Shown here: positions 1 through 6,848 of the stretch, in pieces
Layout of the letters: every line of letters begins with the position of its first letter
Position numbering within the stretch: position 1 is the stretch's first letter
Source of the DNA: Chloroflexota bacterium
Lineage (GTDB): Bacteria > Chloroflexota > Dormibacteria > Dormibacterales > Dormibacteraceae
Length of the DNA: 8,312 nucleotides
Assembly (NCBI GenBank): GCA_005888075.1
Contig: VBKD01000048.1
Coordinates: forward strand, 1 to 8,312
Direction: 5' to 3'
Notes under the pieces: model-generated
The model's database searches: none
The model's input: the letters and a program-made list of their open reading frames with translations, nothing else
Told to the model about the DNA's origin: nothing
Program-made: the position numbers and the translations under genes

Positions 1-113
1 CGCAATCGGAGATCGCGCGCCGGCTCGGCATCAGCCAGATGCACGTCTCGCGCCTCCAGAGAGCGGCGCTCGAGCAGCTGAGAAAGTTCGTCCCCCAAGA
101 AAGTTCAGACTAG
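1..113 (+). CDS. C-terminal end of a group 3 (SigB/SigF-type) RNA polymerase sigma factor, truncated by the window
   Basis: Reading from base 3, 36 codons run to a TAG at 111-113. The peptide contains SEIARRLGISQMHVSRLQ, followed by an Arg/Leu-rich helix ending near EQLRKF. This is the helix-turn-helix of sigma region 4.2, which recognises the -35 element. The wording 'S-Q-M-H-V-S-R-L' is typical of the SigB/SigF/SigG group of alternative sigma factors (stress, sporulation or developmental control) and less like primary or ECF sigmas. Only the 3' end is present, so regions 2 and 3 and any anti-sigma gene lie outside. It ends 9 nt before pdxH, in the same frame. Seen: the HTH motif. Inferred: the group 3 assignment and co-transcription with pdxH. 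Confidence 0.85.
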   Translation, partial: QSEIARRLGISQMHVSRLQRAALEQLRKFVPQESSD

Positions 114-122
114 CGGCGGCAC

Positions 123-719
123 ATGCCGCTGACAGAGCTGCGCGCACCGTCGGACCCTCTGGTCTTGTTCCGGCGTTGGTATCGCGAAGCGGAGAGGGTA
201 GGAGCGCCGCAGCCCGATGCGATGACTCTGGCGACGGCGGGGGCGGATGGTCCATCGGCGCGGATGGTCCTCTTCAAGGGCATCAGGGACGGCGCCTTCC
301 TTTTCTACTCCAATTACTCCAGCCGCAAGGGACGAGACCTGTCCGGCGACAATCGCGCCGCGGTGGTCTTCTACTGGTTCCCCACGCATCACCAGGTCAG
401 GGTATCGGGCACCGTGAAGCGCTTGAGCCGCGCCGCATCGCGCACGTACTTCGCGAGCCGGCCCCGCGGCGCGCAGCTGTCCGCCCTTGCCTCGCGGCAG
501 AGCCGGCATATCCCGTCACGTGAAGTGCTCGAGCGGGCCGTTGTCGAGCTGGCGGTCAAGTATCCGGACGATGTGCCGCTGCCCGAGGACTGGGGCGGCT
601 ACGCGCTGCGGCCGCGATGGATCGAGTTCTGGGAGAACCGCCAGGACCGCCTCCACGACCGCCTGCGCTACATCCGCGGGCGCGAAGGCGTTTGGCGCGT
701 GGAGCGCCTAGCGCCCTAG
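123..719 (+). CDS. pdxH: Pyridoxamine/pyridoxine 5'-phosphate oxidase PdxH
   Basis: This FMN-dependent cytoplasmic oxidase converts pyridoxine 5'-phosphate or pyridoxamine 5'-phosphate to pyridoxal 5'-phosphate, the last step of the DXP-dependent B6 route and of B6 salvage. The protein is 198 aa, slightly shorter than the E. coli enzyme at its variable N-terminus. Visible motifs in order: SARMVLFKG (residues 45-53) and YSNYSSRKG (62-70), both FMN-phosphate binding; HHQVRVSG (89-96); the LASRQSRHIPSR segment (122-133); WGGYALRP; and the C-terminal family signature RLHDRLRYIR (176-185), whose Arg and His contact the substrate phosphate. The sequence ends W..ERLAP as in most family members. The residue pair before QV is HH where ER is more usual. 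The ATG at 123 is the first start after the in-frame sigma stop; no strong Shine-Dalgarno precedes it. The true alaS start follows 15 nt after the stop. Confidence 0.96.
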   Translation: MPLTELRAPSDPLVLFRRWYREAERVGAPQPDAMTLATAGADGPSARMVLFKGIRDGAFLFYSNYSSRKGRDLSGDNRAAVVFYWFPTHHQVRVSGTVKRLSRAASRTYFASRPRGAQLSALASRQSRHIPSREVLERAVVELAVKYPDDVPLPEDWGGYALRPRWIEFWENRQDRLHDRLRYIRGREGVWRVERLAP

Positions 720-734
720 ACTTTGATCCGCCCC

Positions 735-3314
735 GTGACCGGGAACGAGATTCGCAAGCGATTTCTAGAGCATTTCGCGAGTCGGGAGCATCAGGTCCTG
801 CCTAGCGCGCCCTTGGTGCCGCATGGCGACCCGAGCACGCTCTTCATCTCCGCGGGAATGCAGCCGCTTCAGCCCTATTACCTGGGCTTTAGCCAGCCGC
901 CCGCGCCACGACTGGCAAGCTGCCAGAAATGCTTGCGCACGGGCGACATCGAGGAGGTGGGGAAGACCGAGCGACACCTGACCTTCTTCGAGATGCTCGG
1001 CAACTTCGCGCCGACCGGTGACTACTTCAAAGAGACGGCGATCCCGCTCGCGTGGGAGCTCGTGACCAAGGGCTTTGGCATGCCGGTCGACCGCCTGCGC
1101 GCGACCGTGCACCCATCCGACGACCAGGCTTACGAGATCTGGACCCGGAGCACCGATATTCCCGAGGCCCACGTCACGCGGCTGGGCGACAACTGGTGGG
1201 GCCTCGGCCGTGGCCCATGCGGTCCCGATTCAGAGATCTGGTGGGACCGCGGCTCCGACGTCGGGTGCGGCCGTCCGGATTGCGTGCCGGACCACTGCGA
1301 GCGTTTCACCGAGATCTGGAACCTCGTTTTCCCGCAGTACGACCAGCAAGGCGATCTGTCAGGTCCGCCGTCGACGGCGGAAGCCATCCAGAGAGGTATC
1401 GCCGACCAGGCGCTCGTGCCCCTGACGCGCCCGGCCATCGACACCGGCATGGGCCTCGACCGCATGGCATTCGTCCTCCAGGGCAAGACCAACGTGTTCG
1501 AGACCGACCTGCTCGAGCCGCTGGTGGACTTCGCGCGAGAGTCGAGCAGCAAGCCGACGGCGTTGTCGGAACGAATCATCGCGGACCATGTGCGTGCGAT
1601 GACGTTCTGCATCTCCGACGGCGTGGTCCCATCCAATGAAGGACGCGGCTACGTGCTGCGCCGCCTGATTCGCCGCGCCGCGCTCCACGGTCGCAACACC
1701 GGGCTCACCGTAAAGCTGTCGCTGGGCACGGAACTAGTCATCGAGATGTTCCAGGAGCAGTACCCCGAGCTGCACGAGCGGCGGCGATTCATCACGGAAA
1801 CGATCGACACCGAAACCGATCGTTTTGCACGCACACTCGAGCAGGGTATGGAGCAGTTCGAAAAGTTCGCCTCGCGCGGCGGCAACCTCGTCTCCGGCGC
1901 CGACGCCTTCCGCCTGCACGACACTTTCGGCTTTCCTCTCGAGCTGACCAAGGAGCTGGCTCGGGAGCGCAACCTCGCGGTCGATGAGGAAGGCTTTCGT
2001 GCCGAGATGGCGGGCCAGCGCGAGCGCTCGCGCAAGGCGGCGCCACAGCAGTTTGCCCTCGCGAAGGATCTGCCGCGGTCGGAGTTCACAGGCTACGGCG
2101 AGCTGCAGACCGAGACCAGGGTGGCCGGCCTGCGCAAAGACGCAAAAACCGCCACCACTGCCACCGAGGGCGAGACGGTCGAGGTCTTCCTGGAGCGCAC
2201 TCCCTTCTACGCGGAGTCGGGTGGTCAGATCGGCGACACGGGGATCATCACGACACCGAGCGGGCGGGTGCGGGTCGAGGATACGCAAAAGCTTGTTGAG
2301 GGCGCGATCGCGCATCTGGGCAGGGTGACCACTGGCGAAGTCCGTGTCGGAGAGGCGGCGACCGCCTCCGTGGACGAAGCGCGCAGGCATCAGATAATGC
2401 GGCACCATTCCGCGACACACCTGCTGCACAAGGCGCTGCGTGAGACGCTCGGAGAACAGGTCGTGCAGAAGGGCTCATGGGTTGGACCAGACCACACCAC
2501 GTTCGACATTCCCTTCAATCGGGCCATCACCCGGGACGAGCTGCGCCGCATCAACGGTCGTGTGATGGAGAAGGTTCGCGCCGCGCTCCCGTTCTCCGAG
2601 AGCCAGAAGCCATATAGGGAAGCGGTCGCGGGGGGCGCGATGCATCTTTTCGAGGAGAAGTACGGCGACGTGGTTCGCGTCGTCTGTTTCGGCGATTGGA
2701 CATGTGAGCTGTGCGGCGGCACCCACGTCGCAAACACCGCCGACATAGGGACGGCCATCATCGTGTCGGAGTCGAGCATCGGGTCGGGTCTGCGCCGCCT
2801 CGACATGGTGGTGGGGGAGACCGCCGACGAGTTGGTCTGGCGCGATCGCGAGCTGCTGGCCGAGCTGGCCAGGTCCTTTAACACCACCCCGAACCGGCTG
2901 CCGGAGCGGGTGCAGGCGCTGCGGGCGCAGCTCAAAGAGGCGGAGCGGGAGAAGGAGAAGCTGCGCGATCAGCTGCAAACGGCGCGCCTCGGCGGGGGAG
3001 ACGGCCTTGCGGTCAAGCACGGTCGTGTGGACTATGTTGCGGCAACGGTGGACGCGTCGACGATCGATGAGCTGAAGGCTTACGCGGACCGCTACCTCGA
3101 GATGGTGAGGTCCGGCGTCGTAACCCTTATCGCCGGGGACAAGTTTGTCATCAAGGTGTCCAATGACCTGGTCTCCCAGTACGATGCCACGCGCCTCAAG
3201 GCGCTCTTCGGCACCGGCGGCGGCCGTCCCCAGCTCGTGAGCGGCAAGCTGACCGTGCCCGCGGATGAAGCTTTCCAGCGCCTCGAGCAGGAGCTGGGGT
3301 CAGCCTCTAAGTGA
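735..3314 (+). CDS. alaS: Alanyl-tRNA synthetase AlaRS
   Basis: It charges tRNA-Ala with alanine and hydrolyses mischarged Ser- and Gly-tRNA-Ala. From GTG at 735 it is 859 aa, the normal full length. Domains: class II catalytic core (about 1-240) with motif 2 around GNFAPTGDYFK (89-99) and motif 3 GMGLDR (238-243); tRNA-recognition region with PSNEGRGYVLRRLIRRA (299-315); editing domain with zinc ligands H558 and H562 (HSATH) and C660 and H664 (CGGTH), all intact; a charged coiled-coil linker (724-750); C-terminal DHHA1 domain with GGGRPQ (829-833 region). An in-frame TTG at 723 would add four residues, but MTGNEIRKRFLEHF from GTG 735 matches the family N-terminus better. Neither start has a clear Shine-Dalgarno. 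The TGA stop overlaps the next gene's GTG by 4 nt. No T-box leader fits in the short upstream gap. Confidence 0.97.
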   Translation: MTGNEIRKRFLEHFASREHQVLPSAPLVPHGDPSTLFISAGMQPLQPYYLGFSQPPAPRLASCQKCLRTGDIEEVGKTERHLTFFEMLGNFAPTGDYFKETAIPLAWELVTKGFGMPVDRLRATVHPSDDQAYEIWTRSTDIPEAHVTRLGDNWWGLGRGPCGPDSEIWWDRGSDVGCGRPDCVPDHCERFTEIWNLVFPQYDQQGDLSGPPSTAEAIQRGIADQALVPLTRPAIDTGMGLDRMAFVLQGKTNVFETDLLEPLVDFARESSSKPTALSERIIADHVRAMTFCISDGVVPSNEGRGYVLRRLIRRAALHGRNTGLTVKLSLGTELVIEMFQEQYPELHERRRFITETIDTETDRFARTLEQGMEQFEKFASRGGNLVSGADAFRLHDTFGFPLELTKELARERNLAVDEEGFRAEMAGQRERSRKAAPQQFALAKDLPRSEFTGYGELQTETRVAGLRKDAKTATTATEGETVEVFLERTPFYAESGGQIGDTGIITTPSGRVRVEDTQKLVEGAIAHLGRVTTGEVRVGEAATASVDEARRHQIMRHHSATHLLHKALRETLGEQVVQKGSWVGPDHTTFDIPFNRAITRDELRRINGRVMEKVRAALPFSESQKPYREAVAGGAMHLFEEKYGDVVRVVCFGDWTCELCGGTHVANTADIGTAIIVSESSIGSGLRRLDMVVGETADELVWRDRELLAELARSFNTTPNRLPERVQALRAQLKEAEREKEKLRDQLQTARLGGGDGLAVKHGRVDYVAATVDASTIDELKAYADRYLEMVRSGVVTLIAGDKFVIKVSNDLVSQYDATRLKALFGTGGGRPQLVSGKLTVPADEAFQRLEQELGSASK

Positions 3315-4570
3315 GCAAGTTCAAGTTCCTGCGCAAGCGCAGCGAGTACTACCGGCACTTCACCGTGCTCGACATCGGCACCGACCTCATCAAGGTACTG
3401 GTGGTTCGGCGCGAGGGCCCGGACGGCGAGGTGCTTGGGGTGGGACGCGAGCCACAGGCGCCCGCGGCCATGTCCGGAGGCGCAATCGCGGACCTCGAAT
3501 CGGTCATCCAGTCCTGCAACCGCGCGCTCGAAGCGGCCGAGGACATGGCCCGGACCGTTCCCGGTCAGGTGGTGGTCGGCATTGCGGGCGAGCTCATCAA
3601 AGGCTTTTCTTCGACCATCGCATACCCGCGCGAGAACTCGAAATCGCGGGTCCGATCGGGCGAGATCTCGACCATGCTCCAGATGGTCCAGCGCCGGGCG
3701 CTGAGGGAGGCCCAGCACCTGCTCGAGATGGAGCGCAGCTACGGCCACCTCGAGGCGCGGCTCGTGCACTCGGCGATCACCAACGTGCGGGTCGACGGCT
3801 ATCCGGTCACGAACCCGGTCGGGTTCACGGGCAAGAACCTCGAGGTAACGGTCTTCAACACGTTTGCGCCCATGACGCACATCGACGCCGTCGAGACGGT
3901 GGTTCGCGAGCTCGACCTCGAGCTGGCCGCGGCGGTGGCGCAGCCGTACGCGCTGGCACGGGCCTGCGCGAGCGAAGAGACCTGGGCTGAGGGCGGCATC
4001 TTCGTCGACGTCGGCGGCGGGACCACGGACGTCGCCTTGATCCGCGACGGCGGAGTCGAGGGGACCCGAATGTTCAACCTCGGCGGACGCGCCTTCACTC
4101 GCAGGCTCGCCCTCGCGTTTGGATTGAGCTACGAGGAAGCCGAGGCGCGCAAGCTGCGCCACTCCGAAGGCCTGCTCTCGGCTGAACAGCACCGGCAGGT
4201 GTCGGAGCTGCTCAGCGCCGACGCGGAGGTTCTGCTGCAGGGCCTGGCGCTGAGCATCAAGGAGCTGTCTCGGGCCGAAAGGCTCCCGACGAACATCTAC
4301 CTGTGCGGCGGCGGAAGCCTCCTGCCGGAACTGACGCTCGAGATGGTGAAGAACAACTGGGCCGCCGGCCTTCCCTTTCCGCGCGAGCCGCGGATCCGTC
4401 ACCTCGTGCCCGCCGATGTGCGTAACCTGTCCGACCTCACCGGGCAGCTTTCGAGCCCCCAGGACATCGCGCCGATGGGCCTCGCCAATCACGCCCTGCG
4501 AACGGAAGCCGAGGAGCGCGACACGGTGAACACCGTCATGCGACGGGTTCTAAGCGCTATAAAGAGCTGA
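3311..4570 (+). CDS. FtsA/PilM-like actin-fold ATPase, probable cell-division or envelope protein
   Basis: 419 aa, the usual FtsA size. Actin-fold signatures are visible: phosphate-1 loop LDIGTDLIKVL (20-30), phosphate-2 loop FVDVGGGTTDVALI (231-244) and adenosine motif LCGGGSLLPEL (331-341). Between them lies an FtsA/PilM-type SHS2 (1C) region (about 85-185), including VVVGIAGELIKG and NPVGFTGKNLEV. The last residues (406-417) have hydrophobics at i, i+3, i+4, i+7, i+8 and i+11, resembling FtsA's amphipathic membrane-targeting helix. A basic 17-residue N-terminus precedes the fold. FtsA polymerises under the membrane and tethers FtsZ; PilM uses the same fold to hold the cytoplasmic tail of PilN. 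The location away from any visible ftsQ/ftsZ and beside a membrane protein leaves open a paralogue with a different partner. GTG at 3311 overlaps the alaS stop (GTGA), suggesting translational coupling. Fold is confident; exact role is inferred. Confidence 0.82.
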   Translation: MSKFKFLRKRSEYYRHFTVLDIGTDLIKVLVVRREGPDGEVLGVGREPQAPAAMSGGAIADLESVIQSCNRALEAAEDMARTVPGQVVVGIAGELIKGFSSTIAYPRENSKSRVRSGEISTMLQMVQRRALREAQHLLEMERSYGHLEARLVHSAITNVRVDGYPVTNPVGFTGKNLEVTVFNTFAPMTHIDAVETVVRELDLELAAAVAQPYALARACASEETWAEGGIFVDVGGGTTDVALIRDGGVEGTRMFNLGGRAFTRRLALAFGLSYEEAEARKLRHSEGLLSAEQHRQVSELLSADAEVLLQGLALSIKELSRAERLPTNIYLCGGGSLLPELTLEMVKNNWAAGLPFPREPRIRHLVPADVRNLSDLTGQLSSPQDIAPMGLANHALRTEAEERDTVNTVMRRVLSAIKS

Positions 4571-4580
4571 GCAGGCCCCC

Positions 4581-4585
4581 AGGAG
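4581..4585 (+). promoter_or_regulatory. Shine-Dalgarno AGGAG for the baseplate-J-like gene
   Basis: AGGAG lies in the 28-nt gap after the actin-like gene, 13 nt before the ATG at 4599. The spacing is longer than ideal, but it is the clearest Shine-Dalgarno in the window and supports the ATG start. Most other genes here start within a stop-codon overlap. Confidence 0.5.
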
Positions 4586-4598
4586 ACTTGTAAACGCC

Positions 4599-6191
4599 AT
4601 GGCAACGACCCCGATTTACGTCGAATCAGAAGAAGAGATTCCCGAGCTCGTCGAGCGTCTCCGCCGCTATAGCGGCGAGGACACGATGCTTGTCCTGCCG
4701 ATGCGATCACGTATCGGCCAGAGCCGCTTCAACTTCCAGCTGCTGCGCAACTATGCCGCCCGCCTCGGCAAGCGGGTCACAGTCGTCTGCGACGACCCGG
4801 CGGTGCAGAAGATGGCGTCCGAGTCAGGCTTTGCGGTTTTTGGCGCCGTCGGGCCTATGGGCGAAGGGATCCCCTCCGAGGCCGAGGCGGCGCCTCGGCT
4901 CAAGAGGTGGTGGCAACGCGGGCGCGCCGAGCAGCCGACACATGTCGGCATCGCGGCGCCGACCAAGCTCATCACGAAGACCGCGACGGAGCTGAAGCCG
5001 GGGCGGTTCCTGCTTTATGTGGCCGCGGCGACGCTTCTCGCCGTTGCCATATTTGCGATCGCGGTATTCGTGCCTTCGGCGAACGTGACGCTGGTCGCGC
5101 AGGCGCAGCCGTTCACCGAGAAGGATGTCGAGATCACCGCTCAGCCGGGCAAGCAGCCGATTCGCGTGCGCACCGACATCATCTCGCGGTCGAGCTCGCA
5201 GGGCTTCAAGACGACCGGGTCGATCGTCGTGCCCCTGGCTCCATCCACCGGCCAGGTCATTTACACCAACAGTTGCAACCCATCAGGTCACGTGAGCCAG
5301 GGAATCGTCGTTTACAACGGGCAACGCCTCGACAATTCGAATGGCCTCGTGTTCGCTCAGTCGTCGGGAGACACGATGGTCCCGTGGGGTCAGTCGTCGC
5401 CGCCGCTGAACATCATCGCAACTCAGCCCGGAAGCGCCGGCAACGTCGGCAGCCACACGATCTCTGGCGCCAAGGCGATCGAGAACAATCGATTTGATCC
5501 ATGTTTTACGGTCGACAATCCCCAGGCCACCGGCGGAGGAACCGATCCCTCGACCACGCCGCAGATGACCGTGACCGACTTCGACTCCGGGCGCGCGCAG
5601 CTCGAGCAGTCGCTGCACCAGGCCATTGCGCAGGAGCTTCAGACGCACGGCCAGGCCGGCGAGAAGCTGAGCGAGAGCCTCGTCTTCAACGCTCCCCAGT
5701 TCACCACGGACCACCAGCCCAACGACAAGGTGCCCAGCTTCACGGGCACGATGACAGTGCAGGGTGAGGGAGACTTCTACATGGACGCCGACGTGCAGAA
5801 GGCATTTCAGAGCTATCTGTCGCAGCGCGTGCCAACTGACCAGCAGCTGCTGACGGAGAGCCCCATCACGGTCAGCTACAGGCTCCTCAACGCCACCCAG
5901 GGCGGCAACCTCACCTTCGTGGGCACAACGGCCGCGTACATTGCGCCCAAGCTCGACGAGAGCAAGATCCTGTCGCAGATCGTGGGCCGGCCCCAAACGC
6001 AGGCGCACTTTTACCTGAACAAGCTCCCGATCAAGTCCGTGAGCATCAAGGAAGAGCCGATCTCGCTTCCGATCATGCCGCTGCTCTCCAAGCGCATTTA
6101 CGTCCACTACGTGGTCCAGTCAGGCACCCCGTCCGCCGGCGCCGCTTCGGGCACCGTCACGGCTTCGCCGCCGGCCGCGGCATCGCCTTAG
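4599..6191 (+). CDS. Single-pass membrane protein with baseplate J/gp47-like extracytoplasmic region
   Basis: 530 aa. The N-terminal cytoplasmic part (1-135) has an alternating strand/helix pattern, with MLVLPMRSRIGQS and KRVTVVCDDPAVQKMA, like a small Rossmann-type domain. One transmembrane helix follows at about 137-158 (FLLYVAAATLLAVAIFAIAVF). The remaining ~370 residues should be outside the membrane: beta-rich, with ATQPGSAGNVGSHTISG (274-290) resembling the baseplate-J signature, and a C-terminal segment around ILSQIVGRPQTQAHFYLNKL (457-476). The last ~23 residues are Ala/Ser/Pro/Thr-rich. C226 and C302 are the only cysteines after the TM and could pair. Proteins of this architecture are annotated 'baseplate J/gp47 family' in Chloroflexota, Dormibacterota and CPR genomes, outside phage; their function is unknown. 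It directly follows the actin-like gene, so its cytoplasmic domain is a plausible binding partner. No phage genes accompany it. Confidence 0.75.
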   Translation: MATTPIYVESEEEIPELVERLRRYSGEDTMLVLPMRSRIGQSRFNFQLLRNYAARLGKRVTVVCDDPAVQKMASESGFAVFGAVGPMGEGIPSEAEAAPRLKRWWQRGRAEQPTHVGIAAPTKLITKTATELKPGRFLLYVAAATLLAVAIFAIAVFVPSANVTLVAQAQPFTEKDVEITAQPGKQPIRVRTDIISRSSSQGFKTTGSIVVPLAPSTGQVIYTNSCNPSGHVSQGIVVYNGQRLDNSNGLVFAQSSGDTMVPWGQSSPPLNIIATQPGSAGNVGSHTISGAKAIENNRFDPCFTVDNPQATGGGTDPSTTPQMTVTDFDSGRAQLEQSLHQAIAQELQTHGQAGEKLSESLVFNAPQFTTDHQPNDKVPSFTGTMTVQGEGDFYMDADVQKAFQSYLSQRVPTDQQLLTESPITVSYRLLNATQGGNLTFVGTTAAYIAPKLDESKILSQIVGRPQTQAHFYLNKLPIKSVSIKEEPISLPIMPLLSKRIYVHYVVQSGTPSAGAASGTVTASPPAAASP

Positions 6192-6207
6192 CGGCCAGCT
6201 TGGGCTG

Positions 6208-6618
6208 ATGCGAATCCTTGCGGTGGACCCCGGCACCAAACGCGTTGGCGTCGCGGTCAGCGACCCCACAGGGACGATCGCGCAGGCCTTGACCACCGTT
6301 CCGGCCGAGCCGCGCGACACGCTCGCCTCGCGGCTGGCCGGGATCGCGGCGGACCAGCAGGCCTCGCGCATCGTGATGGGCCTGCCCAGACGGATGGACG
6401 GCTCGTACGGGCCCGAAGCGGCGGCCGCGCGGGAGCTCGCGGCAGAGCTGCGCAAAGCGTCGGCCAAGCCGGTGGAGCTGGTCGACGAACGGCTGACCAC
6501 CGTGGCCGCTGAACGTTCCCTTGTCGCCGGCGGCGTGAAGCGTGCCCAGAGGCGGACGGCCGTGGACCGCGTCGCGGCGACGCTCCTGCTTCAATCACAT
6601 CTCGACAGGAAGCATTGA
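6208..6618 (+). CDS. ruvX: RuvX/YqgF family RNase H-fold nuclease
   Basis: 136 aa, the normal length. Family motifs are all present: MRILAVDPGTKRVGVAVSD at the N-terminus with catalytic D7, VMGLPRRMDGS (56-66), VDERLTT (92-98) with the conserved Glu, and D120 in AVDRVAATLLLQ. The fold is a RuvC/RNase H-like nuclease. Members have been linked to 16S rRNA 5'-end maturation (E. coli YqgF) and to Holliday-junction resolution in other bacteria; the sequence does not decide between these. The ATG at 6208 gives the canonical N-terminus, 16 nt after the upstream stop, with only a weak Shine-Dalgarno. Its TGA overlaps the TTG start of the DUF1292 gene. Placement next to DUF1292 and mltG matches the conserved Gram-positive arrangement. 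Confidence 0.95.
   Translation: MRILAVDPGTKRVGVAVSDPTGTIAQALTTVPAEPRDTLASRLAGIAADQQASRIVMGLPRRMDGSYGPEAAAARELAAELRKASAKPVELVDERLTTVAAERSLVAGGVKRAQRRTAVDRVAATLLLQSHLDRKH
6607..6612 (+). promoter_or_regulatory. Shine-Dalgarno AGGAAG for the TTG start of the DUF1292 gene
   Basis: AGGAAG lies inside the 3' end of ruvX, with its AGGA core 4 nt before TTG 6615. It supports this non-ATG start, which also overlaps the ruvX stop (TTGA). Confidence 0.45.
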
Positions 6619-6848
6619 CCGAGGAGCCTTCGCAGCAGATCACCCTCATCGACGAGTCGGGAGTCGAGCGCCGTTTCACGATGCATGACGCGTTCGACCT
6701 CGAGGACGTTGTGTACTACCTGGTCGAAGATGTCGAAGACCCCAGCCAGGTGCTGCTGCTCCGCGAGAACGATGGCGGCCTCGAGACAGTCGACGGCGAT
6801 GAGTTCGCGCGTGTGATCGCCGCCATGGAGACGGACAAGGCCGAATGA
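6615..6848 (+). CDS. DUF1292 family small acidic protein (YrzB-like)
   Basis: 77 aa and strongly acidic. The pattern ITLIDESGVERRFTMHDAFD (9-28), then YYLVEDVEDPSQVLLLREND and GLETVDGDEFARVIAAME, is that of DUF1292, a small predicted beta-rich protein of unknown function. In Bacillus subtilis the homologue yrzB lies between yrrK (ruvX) and yrrL (mltG), the same position as here. The start is TTG at 6615, sharing bases with the ruvX TGA and preceded by AGGAAG. Starting at the next internal ATG would remove the conserved N-terminal strand. The stop overlaps the mltG ATG (ATGA), so its translation is probably coupled on both sides. No signal peptide or TM is seen. Confidence 0.9.
   Translation: MTEEPSQQITLIDESGVERRFTMHDAFDLEDVVYYLVEDVEDPSQVLLLRENDGGLETVDGDEFARVIAAMETDKAE

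Noticed and set aside
723..734. TTG at 723 as the alaS start
   Set aside because: It is in frame and 3 nt after pdxH, but it only adds MIRP before the family-like MTGNEIRKRF from GTG 735. Neither has a good Shine-Dalgarno, so the choice rests on family alignment.
3092..4492. 466-codon open frame on the - strand opposite the actin-like gene
   Set aside because: It is antisense to a gene with clear actin-fold motifs. Its translation is Arg/His/Leu-rich without recognisable domains, as expected for shadow frames in G+C-rich DNA.
5283..6107. 274-codon open frame on the - strand opposite the membrane-protein gene
   Set aside because: Antisense shadow with no recognisable domain.
4599..6191. Prophage or contractile injection system, suggested by the baseplate-J-like match
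   Set aside because: No tail, sheath, terminase, integrase or lysis genes are nearby, and the protein has a TM anchor. The neighbours are housekeeping genes.
6173..6196. Hairpin GGCCGC ... GCGGCC around the stop of the membrane-protein gene
   Set aside because: The stem is 6 bp with a 12-nt loop and no T-run follows. It falls inside a tight gene string, so it is not a credible intrinsic terminator.
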